Source: Adiantum capillus-veneris
Taxonomy: Eukaryota; Streptophyta; Polypodiopsida; Polypodiales; Pteridaceae
Assembly (NCBI GenBank): GCA_014529385.2
Contig: CM043964.1
Span: 135,947,420 to 136,011,419, forward strand
DNA: 64,000 nucleotides
Direction: 5' to 3'
The notes beneath the pieces were generated by a model. That model had not been told where the DNA came from. It did no database searches and saw only the letters and a list, made by a program, of their open reading frames with translations. Positions 12,511 through 24,310 of this stretch are shown here, in pieces. The position numbers and the translations under genes are program-made. Numbering within the stretch: the first letter of the stretch is position 1; every line of letters begins with the position of its first letter.

Positions 12511-12862
12511 TAGTTTTGAAAATTTTGCACAAGGTAATAGTCATGGTAAAAATTGGTTGACTTAAAAAAGAAACAAAGCAGGTTATGCCCTGTTTTTGTA
12601 GCATACCTGCTCTCCTTCTTCTCTCGCCATTGCACCTACAATTTTCTCCCTCTCTCTCAAAACTCACACACTACTCTCTCCTTCTTCTCTCGCCATTGCA
12701 CCTACAATTTTCTCCCTCTCTCTCAAAACTCACACACTACTCTCTCCTTCACACGCACGTGCGCACGCACACACAAACACACTTCTTTGGTGGAGAGTTT
12801 GCTTCCAAAGAAATCGTTGGAGAGGAGAGGATGGACCACTAGAGGGCTCAATGCCAGCCCAA
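12480..12862 (-). repeat. Inverted partner of the 8.75-9.13 kb repeat
   Basis: Reverse complement of 8,752-9,130. In place of the long (GT)n there is a short CA/CG run. A 64-bp unit (CTCTCCTTCTTCTCTCGCC to CACACACTA) is present twice in tandem at about 12,609-12,736, while the 9-kb copy has one. It truncates the tnp2 fragment at about 12,490-12,510. Confidence 0.85.
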
Positions 12863-12949
12863 CCTACAATAAAAGAGGTAAGCTTATACACACACCCCCC
12901 ACCACAATGTCTTAAACTTCACCCACAAACACATTAGAAAAAACGGAGA

Positions 12950-13128
12950 GAGAACTTCCATACCTCTTGCATATTAGGGTAGACTTGCTTGCTTGTTGTA
13001 GGTGCTTGCTTGCTTGGACTTTGCTTGTTTGCTTGCTTGTTGCAGGTGTGTGATTAGAGAGAGGAAAAGAGAGGGAGATACAGAGATTATTGTTAAATTA
13101 GTGTATGTTTAATGTTGTAGGTCAAAGT

Positions 13129-13184
<56 letters not shown>

Positions 13185-13397
13185 AGAGGGAGATAGAGAG
13201 ATAAGTGTTCAATTAGTGTATTTTTAATGTGTAGATGTGATTAAAGACAGAGGAAAAGAGAGGGATATAGAGAGATTAGTGTTGAAGTAGTGAATGTTCA
13301 ATGCGGTAAGTGTGATTAGAGAGAGAGAGAGAGAGGAAAGGAGAGAGAAAGAGAGGTGGATAGAGGGTAGAGAGCATAGAGGATAGAGAAAGGAAGT

Positions 13398-13438
<41 letters not shown>

Positions 13439-14780
13439 AGAGGGTGTAGAGAGAGGTAGGGAGAAGGTAGAGGATAGAGAGAGTAGATAGAGGTATAAAG
13501 AGAGAGTTATAGAGAGGTTGTAAAGAGAGAGTAGAGAGAGATTGTAAAGAGAGAGAGTAGAGAGAGTAGATAGAGGGTGTAAAGAGAGAGTAGAGAGAGG
13601 TAGATAGATAGAGAGGGTGTAGAGATAGATTAGAGAGGGTAGATAGAGGATGCATAGAGAGGTAGAAAGAGGAAGAGAGGGTAGAGAGAGTAGATAGAGG
13701 GTGTAAAGAGAGGGTAGAGAGAGGTGGATTGATGGAAAGGGTGTAGAGAGAGGTTAGAGAGGGAAGAGATTAAGTTAGATATAGAGAGGGTAGAGATTAA
13801 GGTAGATATAGAGAGGGTAAATATTAAGTTAGATAAATATATAGAGGATAGATTAACATGGAAGAGAGAGGTTAGAGGGGTAGAGATTAAGTTATATATA
13901 AAGAGGGTAAAGATTAAGTTAGATAATTACAGAGAGGATAGATTATAACATGGAAGAGACGTAGAGAGGGTAGAGATAAATAGGGTAGAGTTTTGGTTAG
14001 ATAGATAGGGTAGAGATTTGTAGAGAGGGTAGAGATTAGGTTAGATAGATATAGCGAGGTAGAGATTAAGTTATGTATAGAGAGGATAGAGATTAGGTTA
14101 AAGAGGGTAGATTATAATATGTAGAGAGGGAAGAGATAGATAGGGTAGAGAGATGTAGAGAGAGTAGAGATTACGTAGAGATAGATAGGATAGAGATTAG
14201 GCTACATAGATATAGAGAGGGTAGAGATGATGCTAGATAGATATAGAGAGGGTAGAGATTAGGTTAGATATAGAGAGGATAGGGATTAGGTTAGAGAGGG
14301 TAGAGCTAGATATAGAGAGGGTATCTTAGTATTTTGGTATCTTCAGTTTAGCACCATGTAGAGAGGTAGAGATAGATAGGGTAGAGACTAGGCTAGATAG
14401 ATATAGAGAGGGTAGAGATTAGGTTAGATATAGAGGGGGTATCTTAGTACTTTTAGTTTAGCATCATCTTATTAGTATATAGAGATTAGGTTAGATAGGG
14501 TAGATTTTGGGTTCGATACATAGAGGATATCTTAGTATTTTAGTATCTTTAGCTTAGTGTCATGTAGAAAGGGTAGAGATAAGGTTAGATAGATATAGAG
14601 AGGGTAAAGATTAAGTTAGATGTAGAGAGGGTATCTTAGTATCTTTAATTAAGCATCATCTTCTTGATATATTGAGGAAAGGTGAGCTAAGATCTTTTCC
14701 ACACTTTTTTTTTACCAGATTATAATATGTAAGAGAGGTAGATAGATAGAGAGAGAGACGATGCATTGTCAGGAAAAATT
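12950..14780. repeat. GA-rich tract with GTAGAGA/TTAGATA minisatellite
   Basis: Purine-rich (plus strand) for about 1.7 kb: pure (GA)n at 13,130-13,180 and 13,403-13,432, then irregular repeats of GGTAGAGATTAGGTTAGATA-like units to about 14,640. It sits between a minus-strand tnp2 fragment and a plus-strand second gene, the same position as the GA tract of the element at 23.5-32.3 kb. Confidence 0.9.
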
Positions 14781-14879
14781 CTCTATCCTATTTCTTTGTT
14801 TAAAGGATAAAAAGAGAGTGAGAAGAGGTCAATACTTATAGAATAATATCTTATAGATGTTGAACAAGAGTCCACCTAC

Positions 14880-16130
14880 TGGGGAGTAGCCTTTGTCTTC
14901 TTTCTTTGGTTGGTCCACGTCACAGATGGGCCCTCTAACAGGGTGGGTGTCGCCTCTAGTGGATCTAGCTCTTTCGGCGGTAAGTTAACGCAATAAATTT
15001 AGGTTTAAAAGTAGCCAGTTAAAGGTGACCTTGAGTGTCGCTATCTTTTTGTTATCATTAGGCGTGGCCCTCTTACCATTATGGTGGAGCTGCTCCATCT
15101 ATTCAATACTCCTTAGCCAATAATGGATCCAAAGCTATAGTGAGCACACTTGACAAGCACAATGACGGAGACTATTGTTGGAGCGCCTATTTGGTAGTGG
15201 AAGGGAGGGAGGGGGTCACCTATTTCAAAGTGTGCTGCTCCATTTGAAGAGAATGAGGACTCTGACACACCCATGCTATATACACATGGGTGTTACTATA
15301 GGGGAAAATATGGTGGCGAGATTGATTTGGCACTACGTAGGACAAAGCATTTTGGCACCACTTGCAGATTCTTATACACTTGATGTATAAGAATTGATTT
15401 GTTAACTTTAAAGAGCAACATCCGATCATTCATGCTATTTGAGGAAGCATTGCATGCTCAATTTTTAACTCCCCCAATGAGCGTTTCACCAGGAAATGGT
15501 TGGAGGGGTACATAAAGAAACTTTAAAAAAATAAGCAATCAATTGTACAGCATGACGTGGCTCATGTCACAAATCTGGAGTGGATCTTTTGTAGCAGCAA
15601 CCACATGGGTGGTTGATGCAAAGTGGGAATGGCCATGCAAGAAAAGAAAGATGAAGGGCAACAGGATCATCCCATAGACAATAATGTGAAGCTCATGCCA
15701 GGAAAACTTCCATGCACTATGGTTTAGGAGGCAAAGCAGCCTAGAAAGACAGATTGGTAAGAAATGTTTTACTATGCAAGCTTCTACATAGGAGATATTT
15801 TATCTTATGCAAACTTTTTGGGTATCTCTAGCTTAGAAAAATATCACTCTGACTTGTCCTACTAGAGACATGGTCAAGTATCGAGAGACACATGGAATAC
15901 TTGGTGATGGTTTTTGGAAAAGAACCATATCTCTCATGAGAAATTTGGATGTGCGATTGTATCTATACAAACATAAGTATAGTTCATTAAGGTTGTAATA
16001 CTCATTTTGAGTTATTGATTTATTTAAATTGGTTTTGGTTGTTGTAGAGTCAGAGCAGTCCGACTTATTCGCCTCTGAATGAGGAAGAGAGGATGAATAG
16101 TATGTAGATTGATAATTTTTTGTAGTCCTC
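14880..16130 (+). pseudogene. Second gene of CACTA element 1, decayed
   Basis: Matches the plus-strand gene at 30,956-31,960 in nucleotide order. The CACATGGGTGTTACTA segment (about 15,280) matches CGCATGGGTGCTACTA (31,129), and then come GGTTGGAGGGGTACATAAAG (15,499) and GACATGGTCAAGTATCGAGAG (about 15,870). Premature stops and small indels remove any long frame. It was probably an accessory transposition protein of the same CACTA family. I do not recognise a domain. Confidence 0.75.
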
Positions 16131-16329
16131 TTTTACAAGTGCAATGGCGCAACAAACTCATTTGTACATAAATTTTTGTAAAATTTTAGCTTTATTTGTA
16201 AATTTTAATATTGTTCTTTGGTGTTTCAAATCATGCAGGTAAGGTGTGACATCAAAGTTATATATCCATCTTTTTTTGCTATAAAATCTAAAAAATGGAA
16301 TTCATACTTGATACATTTTATGTAGGTCA

Positions 16330-16610
16330 AAAAGAAAGATGATCATGTGGGCCATCAAATTTGAATAGCCCGAATGAGCATCTTTAATTTGAGTATCCGT
16401 ATAGCGGTAATATGCACATCATAAACACAATAATTGACATGGTAATATGTGAGGATATATATATGACATATTGTTGTTGGACTACTACCGCATCTTTTGC
16501 CACTATTATTGTTGCATACGCAATATTTTCTCTTTCTATTCCCTTTGTTAATCCATAGCAATATACATTTCTACTCAAAAAAAATTAAAGAAAAAAAGCC
16601 TCTTGTAGTG
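16330..16610 (+). mobile_element. Right end of CACTA element 1
   Basis: Ends CCTCTTGTAGTG at 16,610, the inverted form of the CACTACAAGAGG terminus of plant CACTA transposons. The preceding 270 bp resemble 32,060-32,339 (AATGAGCATCTTTAATT, ATAGCGGTAATATGCAC) and carry subterminal GCGGTAATA words. No matching left terminus was found nearby, so the left end of this element appears to be lost. Confidence 0.8.
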
Positions 16611-17600
16611 GAGGCTCCGACAGTGCTTGACAAAACCTTTTGCAAAAACTTGGCAAACCCACATATGAGAAATTCTTGAGGTAAATTGACACAAGTTGAA
16701 GGTTTTCACTCTAAATTCCTCCCTCTAAAATTTTGTAAGTTGTCTTGCCTTCAAATTTCAAGGTTTAAAGATAAAATCTCAAAAAACATGGACGGGATTA
16801 CACTAAAACTTTTCCCTTTTTCAAGCATTATTCCAACCCACATGCCATAAATTGAGTGTCAATAAGCAGATAAAATCCCAAAAAGATAGTGCCTCGGCTT
16901 GGCATGGAGCCAGTCTGAAATTCCAAATCAGCGTTGAGAGTTGAGTGAAATCGACCTAAAAATCTTGAAATGTGGGCTGGTCTCAAATCCTCCAAGAAAA
17001 AAGTTGAGGTGATTATCATTGAATTTAACATGGTTTGGATAGGACGAGCCTACATTTCCCCAAAACTATTCAAAAACCACGAGCACCAAATTGAAACGTG
17101 CGAGCATCAAAATGGAAACCACAAAATCCTTGAGCTCAATAGACAAAAATATCCTCGCATGCAGTTCGAGGAAAACTCCCAAACATCAAATCAAACACCA
17201 CAAGGTCTCAATAAATTACCATTGAACTACATGGAAACCCATTGCAATCGATTAAAAACCCCAAACAACTTGTCAAAACTAATCAGATCAATCAAAAACC
17301 CATCAAAGCTAGTTTAAAATGCTTTGAGTCCCAATTTAGAACCAATGTTCATGTAAAAACCGATCGTGAGTGTCTTTAAAACGAGCTAGAACTCCAAAAT
17401 TTGGGCTTGATTCTAGAAAGGTGTGTCTCAACTTAGCCAAGAGCTAAATAGAAATGCTCGATATATGTGCTAAGTGAGAGTATACATACATGTGGGCATC
17501 CAATTTATGCTACCATTCATGATCAAATTTTCCTTGAATGAACTCTTTTTGCATTGAAATTTTGGATTTGTGAGTTGACATAATTTTGAGAGGGCAAACA
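16611..17600. other. No recognised gene
   Basis: A 115-codon plus-strand frame at 16,970-17,317 (Asn/Lys-rich, no motif) is the longest and is probably chance. The sequence has many short CAAA/CTCAAAT words but no clear repeat unit. Confidence 0.5.
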
Positions 17601-17614
17601 AGCCTTGCCTTATG

Positions 17615-18965
17615 ATTGGGTGTACAAAAATACAGGTCAAAAGTTCCCAAGCTCAAGTGTTAGTCTAGATTGGTTGATGAGGGCTTCAAGGAGAAGAAAT
17701 GCATGGACTTCAATGAGATTTTCTCTCCAATAGTCAAGATGACTACATTATGTCTTGTGCTTGGACTAGTAGACATTGAGGACATGAACTTATCCAAATG
17801 GACGTGAAGGCAATATTTCTTCATGAGGATATAGAAGAGGATGTTTACATGAAGCAACCATAGAGTTTGGAGTTAAACCTAACAAGCCTAGCAGGGAAAA
17901 TGTGGTGTGTAGACTACAAAAGGCATTGTATGGCCTTAAACAAGGATCAAGACAGTGGTAACAATAATTTGATAAGTACATCTATTCCCAAGGTTATGTG
18001 AGGAGCCAAGAAGATCATTACTTCTTTACTCAAAATACGAACGATGGTTCGCTAATTATCTTGATACTTTATGTCGATGACATGCCCATTTTACTTAAAG
18101 AAATCTCTTAGCACACAGTTTTCTATGAAGTATTTGGGAGATGTAAATCACTTTCTTGGTATGCGTATCAAGAGACAAAAAGTGTGGAATATTGGAATTA
18201 TCTCACACAATGTATATCCACAAAATCTTGCACCGCTTTCATATGCAAGGGGGGAAGGCTTCATTGAGCACCCCAATCATTGAGTACTCCAGTGTAGGCA
18301 TATGCATAACTTAATGGGGATGATGCTCCCAAATCTAATGCTAATAAAGTTGAAATAAAAAAGGTGCCATACTCTTCAGTAATGGGTAATCTTATATATG
18401 CCATGGTAGCGACCACACTGGACATTGTGTTTGTAGTGGGAATGATTAGCCGCTTTATGGAAAATCCTGGAAGAAAGCGCTAGGGAGAAGTGAAGCACAT
18501 TTCTAGATACAATAATGGTACAGTGAGAAAGGGCTTATACTTTTGGAATAGCAATGTGTCCACAGTGGGTTACACAAAATTCTGCGGGTTGTATGGATAG
18601 TCAAAAATCCACATCTAGCTATGTATTCTTGTTTGCTGCAATAGAGCCATTTTGTGAAGGTCATGTATTAAGTATTGTACTTTATTTTCCACCACACAAA
18701 TAGAGTATGTTTCAATTTCTAGTGCTAGTAAAAGAAAGCTAAATGATTAGCTCGTCTAGTGGGGGATCTTTGCATTTATTAGACTCTAGTGCTGCACTTT
18801 GAGAGTTAGAGTGCTATAACATTAGCTGAGAAATATGTGTTTCACTCAAAGTCAAAACACATAGAGGTCAAGTATCATGTGATACGACATATATCCACTA
18901 GTAACAAAATCATCGAGCTAATCAAGGTCCATAATGATAACCGTACAGATGCTCTTACAAAGAGA
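17615..18965 (+). pseudogene. Ty1/Copia RT and RNase H remnant (Copia-2)
   Basis: Read with many frameshifts: FNEIFSPIVKMTTL, MDVKAIFLHEDIEEDVYMKQ, LILYVDDM (about 18,060-18,080), FSMKYLGDVNHFLGM, then VPYSSVMGNLIYAMVATTLD (18,364-18,425), VSTVGYTKF and finally FHSKSKHIEVKYHVIRH..DALTKRL of the RNase H end (18,837-18,970). More than ten stops. The 18,182-18,965 part is the inverted relative of 7,430-8,288. Confidence 0.9.
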
Positions 18966-19059
18966 CTAACCTTGTGGATGAGTATTCTTCTCATCCTGCA
19001 CTTCACCACATGTTGTGTGTATTCTCCTTCCCACACTCAACATACACTAAGGATGGTAG

Positions 19060-20015
19060 GGTGTCAGCAGCCCTATTCACTAGAAACACCTTTAACATCA
19101 ATTTCATTCACTACTCCATTTAAGAAGTGTGAGCCCTAGCCACTTACAATCACTATTGGTAGACCAATCATGTGAAGATGTTTTGGTAGAGAAATTTAGA
19201 GGTGGTGTACACATTGGCTTTATTTTTAGGCATGGCTTCAACCCACTTTTTCAAGTAGTCTATGGCTACTACTATAAACTAGTCCCCAATATTTTCAGTA
19301 GGGGTGGTGGTCCTACAATCTTGATTGGTAGACCAAATTGTACAAAGATGTTCTGGTAGACAAATTTAGCAATGGAGTTTGCATTAGGTTTGGTTCTAAG
19401 CATGGCTTTTTCCCATTTTTTCCATTAGTATGAAGCTCCTATTATATACTGGCTTCTGGTGTTGTAGTGGTCCTACAAAACTAATGCCTCATTTTGTCAA
19501 AGCATATATGCTAACGGTAGGAGTTAAGCGCAATTGATTTTAAGTGGCTACCTTTCACAATCATCACATTGCATCACATAGGTGTTGTCCATATGTAGAG
19601 TGGCCACCATAATTTGGATTGAAGGATTTGGATGCCATCCTTGTAGAGAAGTGATTCGTTCATATCCCTTCATGGGCCTCACTTCTCACAAAACACACAA
19701 TTTTTAGTGGGAATGTAGGCCTATTTTGTAGGGTTGATCTCCCATCACATGGTACCTCTCACATTATATGAGTGTATTGTGTTTTTTCACCTTAGATTGG
19801 TATGTGTTGAGCTTTTTTTCTTCTATGTAGTAATGAATATGCTTGGGGGGGGGGGGGGGGTCACTATATGATGGTATAGTGTGAAGTTTTTTTTCAATGT
19901 TACTGCTCAGCATTCGATACATACTCACAAATATTGTGTAGTATCCATTCCTAGTAGCGGCCACCAGCACCCTTGAAATTTGATGAATCTAATCATTTGA
20001 TCAAGTGCTAGGTGT
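19060..20015 (-). pseudogene. Gypsy integrase remnant, inverted copy
   Basis: Reverse-complement relative of 6,300-7,235, including the duplicated core start (both copies of the AAATTT.TCTACCA word, at about 19,180 and 19,360) and the TAGCCACTTA.AATCAATTG finger region. It directly follows the Copia-2 RNase H, as in the block at 6.2-8.3 kb. About 200 bp of LTR-side sequence present at 7,323-7,527 is missing here. A run of 16 G at about 19,845-19,860 interrupts it. Confidence 0.8.
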
Positions 20016-20019
20016 TGAC

Positions 20020-20306
20020 CATAGGAATGCTCAAGGCAGTGGTACTAAAATTTCACAAGTACATGTAGTCCCAAGGTTATTTGAGGAGCCAAGAAGATAA
20101 CTACTTCTTTACCTGAAATATGAGTGATGGCTCACTAATTATCTTGATACTTTATGTCAGTGATATGCCCTTTGCCGAGAAGTCTAAGGACAAGATTACC
20201 ATCTTGAAGAAATCTTTTAGCACACAGTTTTCTATGAAGGATTTGGGAGATGCAAAGAACTTTCTTGGTATGCGAGAGAGACAAAAACTGTGGAATATTG
20301 GAATTA
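20020..20306 (+). pseudogene. Second Copia RT fragment fused to a CACTA gene
   Basis: Matches 17,945-18,200: SDGSLIILILYVSDM (YVDD changed to YVSD), KKSFSTQFSMKDLGDAKNFL and KLWNIGIS. Directly after TGTGGAATATTGGAATTAGCAG the sequence becomes the start of a Transposase_24-type gene. The combined frame is open for 151 codons from 20,120 to 20,575. Confidence 0.88.
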
Positions 20307-21480
20307 GCAGGTATGGATCCAGATGCATTGTACTCTTCCTTAGATGCCAGCAGAGGAGGTGGTACAATGTCCACCACGGTGCCAGTGCACAGGTGCGTCC
20401 TCCCACTCCTTCGTTTTCTTCGTCTAGTTTGGAGCGATCACCACGCTCTGAGAGCTCTGCGTTGACTAGACGGTCTACACACTCCTCTAGGAACCGATGC
20501 TCTAGTGGTGGAGGTAGTGGCTGCTATGGAGGAGCTTATCCCACTGATGCTTCCACATCGCCTCATAGTCTTTGAGGCTCCTTATCTCCCTCATATCTTT
20601 GCCCGTCCCCACATCGGCCACGGCGTCGCCCTCTACTTTGGCTTCTGCTCGACTTTCTAGCACTCCTGGTTACACACCACTAGCTACTCCTCCGGGACTC
20701 ACCCCACTTGACACTCCTCGCTACACATCATTAGCTACACTACATATTAAATAAATGGGTAGAAGTGCTTGATGATTTGAAAGACAGAGTCGTCAGCATT
20801 GTACATGACAAGTTTCCCATGGCAAATCGGGATGAGCGCTTTAATGAAGACTTAATGAGGGTGTGGATGTGCAACTACTGCAAGCACAAGCGCTCCAAAG
20901 CGAAGAAAGGAATCAAGCATGGGTGGAGAAGACCAGCTTGGCTAAGTAAAGAATATTGGAAGATTGCAAAGCGAGAAGCGTGCAAGAATCCAGACAAGTG
21001 GAAGCAACAAAAGGAGGTGGCCAGAGCACGAGTAGAGGCAAGGAGCTCCCACTACTTGGGAAGCGGCAAATGGGCATCATTTGAGGCTGACTTTGTAAGT
21101 GTTGTTGCATTGCTCTCTAAGTTTAGTAGTTCTGGGTATTTGAATATTAAATTTCACGTAGTTGTTTTCTTTGTATCTCTTGAATAGTGGTCAATGATTG
21201 GACGTGACTCCACACCGTAGAAGCGCGAGTTTGCAGGCAGAAAGTGCTTAAATGCCCTTATGGACATTTGGAGCTCTCGACCTGGCTTTGTAAGTACTTA
21301 ATTTTAATCTCTAAGAATTTACTGTATTATGATAATAAGTTGTTAGATTTTTTTATGTTTGTATGTTTAAACTTACAAAAGAATTTATTTCTTTTTTTGC
21401 GACATCCGATAGATACGTCGTTGGGTCGCAATGAGACGTCAGATTAGCCGATGTCAGACTATTTCTAGCTAGGACTAGCT
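20307..21480 (+). pseudogene. CACTA Transposase_24-like gene, broken
   Basis: Similar to the minus-strand gene at 60,768-62,102. A Ser/Thr/Pro-rich N-terminal region (LERSPRSESSALTRRSTHSS) is followed by repeated TPL.TP motifs and then the conserved block: RNEDLMR-like FNEDLMRVWM, YCKHKRSKAKKGIKHG, RPAWLSKEYWK, NPDKWKQQKEVARARVEA and GSGKWASFEADF (20,840-21,092). GTAAGTG follows FEADF as an intron donor, and the next exon (TGGTCAATGATTGGACG, 21,189) has a stop after DSTP. Members of this family are the accessory (TnpA-like) products of plant CACTA elements. The 5' end is replaced by Copia RT. Confidence 0.88.
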
Positions 21481-22081
21481 AGTATTACTTCTATACAGCA
21501 TGTATATTAGGAGATGATGTATATAGGTCAATTCTGTAGATTGTGAACAACAATGTAAATTGGTTCTATAGTTTTTCATAATGGCTTTTGGTCTTACAGT
21601 TTTTGCAGATTGTGAACAACATTGTAATTTGGTTTTAGTACTTTTTTGTAAATTGTGAATAACAATGCAATGTTATTTTGTGCCACAATTCTGTTTTCAA
21701 TTCACTATGCTTTTGTCCTTTCTACATTTCTATCAATTAACATTGCTTTTGTCAATTCTATGTTTTTATCAATTCACAGTGCTTTGAATTCTATGCTTTT
21801 GTTTTGTGTTCAATGTATATGGTTGATTGGGTGGCAGGGCATTGTTTGCTCTGCCACCAAAAAAATCTATTATTGGGCATCGTGTATAGACGTTGCTATT
21901 TACGGCTCTGCCACTATTTGTGTTGCTATTATGGACCTACAACGTCACTATGTGCATCGCTATATAGCAATGTTTTCTTTTCGACGCTCGTATCGATGCC
22001 TTTAGCAACGCTGAGGATAAATTTTTCCTACTTCATTTCCATTGCTACGGCCGTCACAAGGCTTCAACACCTCTTGTAGTT
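21481..22081 (+). mobile_element. 3' terminal region of a CACTA element (element 3)
   Basis: Noncoding tail of the Transposase_24 gene ending CACCTCTTGTAGTT at 22,081, one base off the expected TAGTG. In reverse complement the last 55 bp follow the terminus at 60,158 (CTACAAGAGGT, CTTGTGACG, GGAAAT). Subterminal TCGCTAT/GACG words occur at 21,890-22,060. No full left partner: the element is truncated at 20,307. Confidence 0.8.
21830..21858 (+). promoter_or_regulatory. Imperfect 29-nt hairpin conserved with 60,446-60,474
   Basis: GGTGGCAGGGCATT followed by G and TTTGCTCTGCCACC. The counterpart at 60.4 kb is a perfect 14-bp-arm hairpin, and the flank TATGGTTGAT is shared too. It lies between gene and subterminal repeats in both elements. 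Confidence 0.75.
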
Positions 22082-23453
22082 TTGATTTGGTTTATATGGC
22101 TCCAATGTTGTGCTAATCAATTGCTAAAATTAGGTGTGCAAATCAAGTGGCTTACTTTGTGTGCCTAATTTGATTGAATTGGAATGAAATTGATAGTCAA
22201 TTAAGATTAATGAATTGTGTGTGTTTCAAATTATGCTTAATTTTCTATCAAGATTCATGTATATGCATAGTGATTAATGCTTGATCAAGAAAAAATAGAC
22301 TTTGTGTAAGCAAAAAAAGAAAAAAAATATGCCACAAGTCAAGTGTGTGTGCACCTAATTTTCAGCATGTGCATGCCAAAAAATTCAACGAAGTGATCAT
22401 ATTTGAGTGTGCAAATCACTCTATTGATGTGTGAGCTAGGCAATATTAATCAATGGTTATGTCTAATTGCCAAGAAACTGGGAAACAATTGAGTGACTGT
22501 GCCCATTTCAAGGCTCCTTCATTTCATGATTGATGATCAATTGAAACACCTAGATGCTTTGGATTGAGAAATGTTCATACAAAATTTGTGCAATCATTAG
22601 GTATATGCCTAATTTCATTGCTAATTAGGCCTAAAATGAGCATATGTGCCTACTTTTGGAGTGTGTGTATTGCTTGGTTAAGTCAAATTAGGACTAAATT
22701 TTAAGATATTGAGCATGCATGCATTCATATGTGCTAATCAAGTATGCAATTGGAGAAATGCAATGAGAAATTGATCGATTTTTTGCAAAAATATCTGTCT
22801 AAATTTGTGTGTATATGCCTACTCAATAGCTTTAGATATCCAAATTCAAGATGAATGATTGTTGTTCATTGCTAATCATAATGATTAATAGACCTATAAA
22901 GAATAGTTTGTGCATTATTAATCAATTTGGGCTTTGAGTTAGATGGCTCAATTGGTACACAATTGGGGATGATTTTATGTGAAATTACCATTACAAAGCC
23001 AAGATGATTATATATGGTAATTATGACATGGAGGTGTGTACCTATGAGTTGCCATAATCACGTATGTATAGCTATGCAAACCCAAACAAAAAACCTAATT
23101 AGGTTTGAATGATTTTTTTATGTTAGATATGAGCAGTTCAAGGTTACAATGATTGATAATTGGGGATGGAGTTGCAATTCGGAAGAAAATTTGCACTATA
23201 GTGTGTGCATGCAATGCTTGATCCCGAACCACTTTTAAAAACAAATTTTTGAGCATGCATTATGATTACTGGTGTTATGCATAATGTTCGACTTAATTGA
23301 GACATAAATGTCCTAATTGATTTATTTTTGCACTATGCATCAAATCAAAGCTGAGTCATAAATGCTTCATTGAGGCGAAAATGAGGGAGCTTTTGTGCAT
23401 AACCATTATGATTTGTATTTCAATCAACTAAATATGGCTTGATAATGAACCAA
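22082..23453. other. No gene seen; AT-rich spacer
   Basis: No open frame of note and no protein similarity. The last 23 bases before 23,454 (ACTAAATATGGCTTGATAATGAA) match the unit of the tandem array at 32.3-38.5 kb. Confidence 0.55.
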
Positions 23454-23655
23454 CACTACGAAAATCTCCAAGTGTTTACCGTGCTGTTTTACCACATTTT
23501 GTACAGAGAAGGTGTAAATTCAATGAGAGAAACGAGAGAGAGGAGGGCGGGGGTTTTTTTTGTGTTTAAAGTATCACCACAAATTTATCCGTTGTTATTA
23601 CCACTATTATTACCGCTTTTATTACCACGCTTATTACCGTTGTTATATCCGCTGC
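23454..23655 (+). promoter_or_regulatory. Left terminal and subterminal repeats of CACTA element 2
   Basis: Terminus CACTACGAAAA, then at least five TTATTACC-type words between 23,580 and 23,655 in one orientation. In CACTA elements such repeats are the binding sites of the accessory transposition protein (established for En/Spm TnpA). Confidence 0.75.
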
Positions 23656-24310
23656 CCAAATTTAACACCTAAACTTTCAAATTCTAGATTAACTCCCCCC
23701 CCCCCCCCCCCAATTCAAATTTTGGTGTTTCCCTCCTCTCAATAAAAATTAAAGAGTATTGTATATAATTTTCAAATATAAAAAGGAAGAGAAAGAAAGA
23801 GAGAGAGAGAGAGAGAGAAAGAGGGGGGAGAAGGAGGTGGGGGATATAAGGCCCGGTTCAGACGTTACGGCGGAAATGCTTCCCACGGGGGTGTCTAAGT
23901 TGCGTGGCAAAAGCCTATTTGCTGCAGTAGATATCATCTTCCTCTAGGCCCGCCATTTTTCTTCCGGCACACCCCCCCCCCCCCCCCCCCCTCGGAAGAG
24001 CTGCCGGCCTCTCTCCACCTCTCTTTGTTTTTCGCTCTTCTTCCTCCAACACCCTTTAGACGAGGCGGCGGTAGACCTGCAAAAAGCCTTTCTTCCTCCA
24101 ACCTCGTCTGAAGCCAGCCTAAGATTACCCTTGTTTACAACTAAAATAATCATTGTCAATTGATTAACATAATTGAGCATATTCTCAAATCTGAAAAGAG
24201 GAAGAGGAGGGAGAGAGAGGTGAATGGATTACACGATCAAAAAACTTCATAACTGCAAAATGTTTATGAATCATCTTCCAAAAGATCTCTACATGAAGCA
24301 TCATCCAATT

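Noticed and set aside
13224-13655. 143-codon minus-strand frame rich in Leu/Ser/Tyr
   Set aside because: Opposite strand of the GTAGAGAGA-type minisatellite; no real coding.
16970-17317. 115-codon plus-strand frame, Asn/Lys-rich
   Set aside because: No domain and no relative in the window; chance in AT-rich DNA.
20135-20406. Minus-strand frames opposite the Copia/CACTA chimera
   Set aside because: Shadow frames with no motif; sense-strand content explains the region.
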